In this document: piece after piece, positions 61,350 to 64,000 of the stretch | Layout: each line of letters begins with the position of its first letter | Position numbering within the stretch: the stretch's first letter is position 1 | DNA from: Mesostigma viride | Lineage: Eukaryota > Streptophyta > Mesostigmatophyceae > Mesostigmatales > Mesostigmataceae | DNA: 64,000 bases | Direction of reading: 5' to 3' | Assembly (NCBI GenBank): GCA_009746045.1 | Contig: RPFO01000059.1 | Span: 1,170,928-1,234,927, forward strand | The notes under the pieces: generated by a model | Told to the model about the DNA's origin: nothing | Seen by the model: only the letters and a program-made list of their open reading frames with translations | The model's database searches: none | Position numbers and translations under genes: made by a program

Positions 61350-63633
61350 ATGGACGTGAAAGGACTTCTTGGCGACATGCAATCCCTCAGCATCAAGCCC
61401 CGAGCAGGGCTTGAAATTCCATACGAGGATTTAGATATGCGAGAGCAAATTGGCGGGGGTGGATTCTCCCTTGTTTACCGGGCCTTGTGGCGTGGCACGC
61501 CCGTCGCAGTGAAGAAATGGTTTGCCCCCGAGATGACAGAGGAACTGCAGGCGGTAGGTTACGAACACAACTCATGTAAAAGCCTCCCTATGCCAGGGAG
61601 GCTTGTATACGTAGCTATGCCGACTGCGTCTGCTTCTCATTTTCTTGAGAACAACTAAGGTTGCACCTTCTGCGCTTGCAGCATGAAAGGTTCAGCGTGC
61701 CTTGCAGTGCATTATGCCCTAGAAAATCCCCCGTGTACTAAGTATGGACAGAGTGCACTCTGGACAAACACGTGCCGCAAACACGCGCCTGTACCTCCCA
61801 CCCAGTATCCTAATCTCGCACATTTACTAACAAAGAAATCGTCCTACCTGTTATCACAATCTTATCATAATGCAGACATTAATTTTCCGCTTCTATATGT
61901 GCCTGTGCCCAGTATTTTTCCTGCCCTTCCCCCAGGCTTGAGGTTGATGCTGACATGATATGGCATCCTATTTGCCCCGCTCTGCCCACCCATCCCCTTC
62001 CCCCCCCCCCCTCCACCTACACCACCACCACCACCACCACCACCACCACCACCACCACCACCACCACCACCACCACCACCACCACCACCACCACCACCAC
62101 CACCACCACCACCACCACCACCACCACCACCACCACCACCACCACCACCACCACCACCACCACCACCACCACCACCACCACCACCACCACCACCACCACC
62201 ACCACCACCACCACCACCGCCGCCGCCGCCGCCGCCCCCCCCCCCCCCCCCCCCCCAACACACTTCCCTCCCCCCCCCCAGGAGTTCCGTGCAGAGATGC
62301 TCACCCTTCAAGAGCTGCGGCACCCGCACGTGTGCCAGCTACTTGGTGCGTGCATGCGGCTACCCAACCTATGCCTCGTGTTCGAGTACATGCCCAAGTC
62401 GCTGCACGATGTCCTCTACGGTGGACAGGTGGACCTGGACCGCAAGCGCGCGCTGGAGCTGGCCATTGACATTGTGCGCGCGATGCGCTATTTGCACGCG
62501 CGGCAGCCGCCCGTCATCCACCGCGACATCAAGCCGGGTAACTTCCTGGTCGGGCGCGACTGGCGCGTGAAGATCACCGACTTTGGCCTCGCGTCCATGG
62601 AGCGTGGAAGTGGCAAGACGGGGGCCGGGACGCCAGCGTACATGGCTCCCGAGCTGCTAGCGGGTGGGTGCTTTTGTGGCGATGGTTTGTCACTACTGTG
62701 GATGCTGTGGTTCAGGCGCATGCATTGTGCGGCACCGGAGCTATTCGCTGTTGGGGGATTACCCACATTCTGATGATAACGCCCATCATTTGTCATTTGG
62801 GTGTTGTGGGCGCAACCATGGTTCCATAGATCCGGGTCGTTGTTGTTTACTATTATTGTTATTTTTTTCTTGCCCCGTGGCCCCCCATTGGGGCACAAGA
62901 GCGGCGTGGGGTGGGAGTTCTGAGTTTTTATTCGAATTGCACTGTCTGTTTTTCCGACCATTTGTTTCTGCGCCCGTCTTCTGTTGTGTCTCTGGTCATC
63001 TCACCATGCCCCGTGCCACCCCCCACCCCCCCCTGCTGACGACCTTGCCCCTTGCCCCCTGACTCGCCCACCGTGTGCCCTGTGCCCTGTGCCCTGTGCC
63101 CTGTGCCCTGTGCCCTGTGCCCTGTGCCCTGTGCCCTGTGCCCTGTGCCCTGTGCCCTGTGCCCTGTGCCCTGTGCCCTGTGCCCTGTGCCCTGTGCCCT
63201 GTGCCCTGTGCCCTGTGCCCTGTGCCCTGTGCCCTGTGCCCTGTGCCCTGTGCCCTGTGCCCTGTGCCCTGTGCCCTGTGCCCTGTGCCCTGTGCCCTGT
63301 GCCCTGTGCCCTGTGCCCTGTGCCCTGCGCCCTCATGCCCTGTCGACCCTTGGACCCGGTACAGGCGGCGGCCGTTACAACGAGAAGGTTGACGTGTACG
63401 CGTTCGGCATCCTGTTGAACGAGCTGCTGACCAAGCAGCCGCCCTTTGATGGCGCGATGCTGGGCGACATCAAGGCGAGCGTGGCCAAGGGGGAGCGGCC
63501 GCCGCTGTCGCTCACGTGCCCGCGCGAGCTGGCCAATCTGATCAAGGACTGCTGGGCACAGGACTCGGCCGCGCGCCCGTCCTTTGACGACATCGCAGAG
63601 TCGCTGCGCAAGTTGGGGGGTAGCAGCTCGTGA
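61350..63633 (+). CDS. RAF-like (TKL) protein kinase
   Basis: Compact cytosolic-type kinase that is essentially only the catalytic domain. Exons: 61350-61553, 62282-62663 and 63365-63633, GT-AG with matching phases, 284 residues. The glycine loop is [12 protein letters not shown] (34-45), the ATP lysine lies in VAVKKW (K55), the helix-C Glu in EFRAEM (E73), the catalytic loop is [11 protein letters not shown] (148-158), DFG is at 168-170, and [11 protein letters not shown] leads to APE at 190-192. Then [20 protein letters not shown] and [19 protein letters not shown], typical of the TKL group. K152 in HRDIK favours serine/threonine specificity. All catalytic residues are present. Start ATG 61350 lies just upstream of an acidic segment (EIPYEDLDM) common before the loop in RAF/CTR1-type kinases. 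Both introns contain long pure microsatellites close to the splice sites. Signalling partners are unknown. Confidence 0.9.
62018..62266 (+). repeat. (ACC)n then (GCC)n and poly-C in kinase intron 1
   Basis: About 65 uninterrupted ACC units, five GCC units and a C run ending within 20 bp of the 3' splice site at 62281. It may serve as an unusually long polypyrimidine-like tract. Confidence 0.95.
63074..63328 (+). repeat. (GTGCCCT)n heptamer array in kinase intron 2
   Basis: About 36 near-perfect heptamers, ending roughly 35 bp before the acceptor at 63364. Not a known plant-type telomere repeat (TTTAGGG). Confidence 0.95.
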
Positions 63634-64000
63634 GCTGGCGTTGACAGCGCAGCATGACTACTCGGGCCCGAGCGGCCGTGGGCAACAATGGACTTGTGGG
63701 GAAGTATGGCGGGCACGGGCATGGACACGAGCGGTATCGGGGGCATCCCGTTGCCTGTGTTGTTCATTTCGAAGTACGGTGGGACGTGAGGGGCGGGGGG
63801 TGCAGGATGCACCCACCTGCTGCCACCTGCTAGCGCACAGGATGGGTGGGGGGGGACATGCGGCTTCCCATGCTCATTGTGGCAAATGCAGGCAGCAGGG
63901 TGTTGGTTGGGACCCAGCGGACGAGGGAGCAAGGGAAAGGAGAGGGAGATGCGAAAGGGCGCATTTCTGAAGATTGTGTCGCCTTTCCGTAATCTATGAG
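63634..64000. other. 3' flank of the kinase gene
   Basis: No gene recognised to the right edge, and no UGUAA motif seen near the stop. Confidence 0.4.

Noticed and set aside
61955-62260. Poly-Thr, poly-His and poly-Gly/Val/Trp proteins
   Set aside because: All are frames of the (ACC)n microsatellite in kinase intron 1.
63075-63392. Pro-Cys-Ala-Leu repeat protein
   Set aside because: Translation of the (GTGCCCT)n array in kinase intron 2.

Overview
The window is eukaryotic nuclear DNA. Every convincing gene is split by GT-AG introns, coding exons are GC-rich, introns and intergenic DNA are full of micro- and minisatellites, and about a third of the window is nested non-LTR retrotransposon and DNA-transposon sequence. 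A CCT-domain regulator, a plant-type SLC37 carrier, a COQ11/At1g32220-type reductase, a RAF-like kinase and UGUAA motifs 14-20 nt after two stop codons suggest a green alga. I cannot name the species.

Genes whose exons join in phase: (1) an atypical SDR on the minus strand, 4766 down past the left edge; (2) an SLC37-type sugar-phosphate/glycerol-3-phosphate carrier, plus, 6327-10440; (3) a secreted trypsin-like protease, minus, 24389-18035, with at least one exon not placed; (4) a CCT-domain regulator in 8 exons, plus, 25714-30991; (5) a DCC-family thiol-disulfide oxidoreductase, plus, 51971-53428; (6) a Nudix + eIF2B-like fusion in 5 exons, minus, 60428-54597; (7) a TKL/RAF-like kinase in 3 exons, plus, 61350-63633. 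Three neighbouring pairs are divergent (SDR/SLC37, protease/CCT, Nudix-eIF2B/kinase). These are unrelated housekeeping and regulatory genes, not a pathway cluster.

Accessory regions: 11.1-17.5 kb and 32.0-37.9 kb hold pieces of at least one LINE family (ORF1, endonuclease, reverse transcriptase with YADD, conserved 3' ends with TTAA tails). Small insertions with 10- and 11-bp target-site duplications are visible. From 37957 to 49191 lies an 11.2-kb DNA transposon with matching terminal inverted repeats, inserted into the endonuclease region of a plus-strand LINE that resumes at 49192. It carries two divergent genes: a DUF7869-like RNase-H-fold transposase candidate with a huge GC-rich minisatellite inside it, and a zinc-finger/poly-Q protein. 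A 1.36-kb inverted repeat follows at 50453-51812.

The most unusual items are the 11.2-kb two-gene transposon, the Nudix-eIF2B fusion, and the microsatellite load in introns of intact genes. Exon boundaries were read by eye from splice consensus, phase and protein-family fit; no alignments were run.
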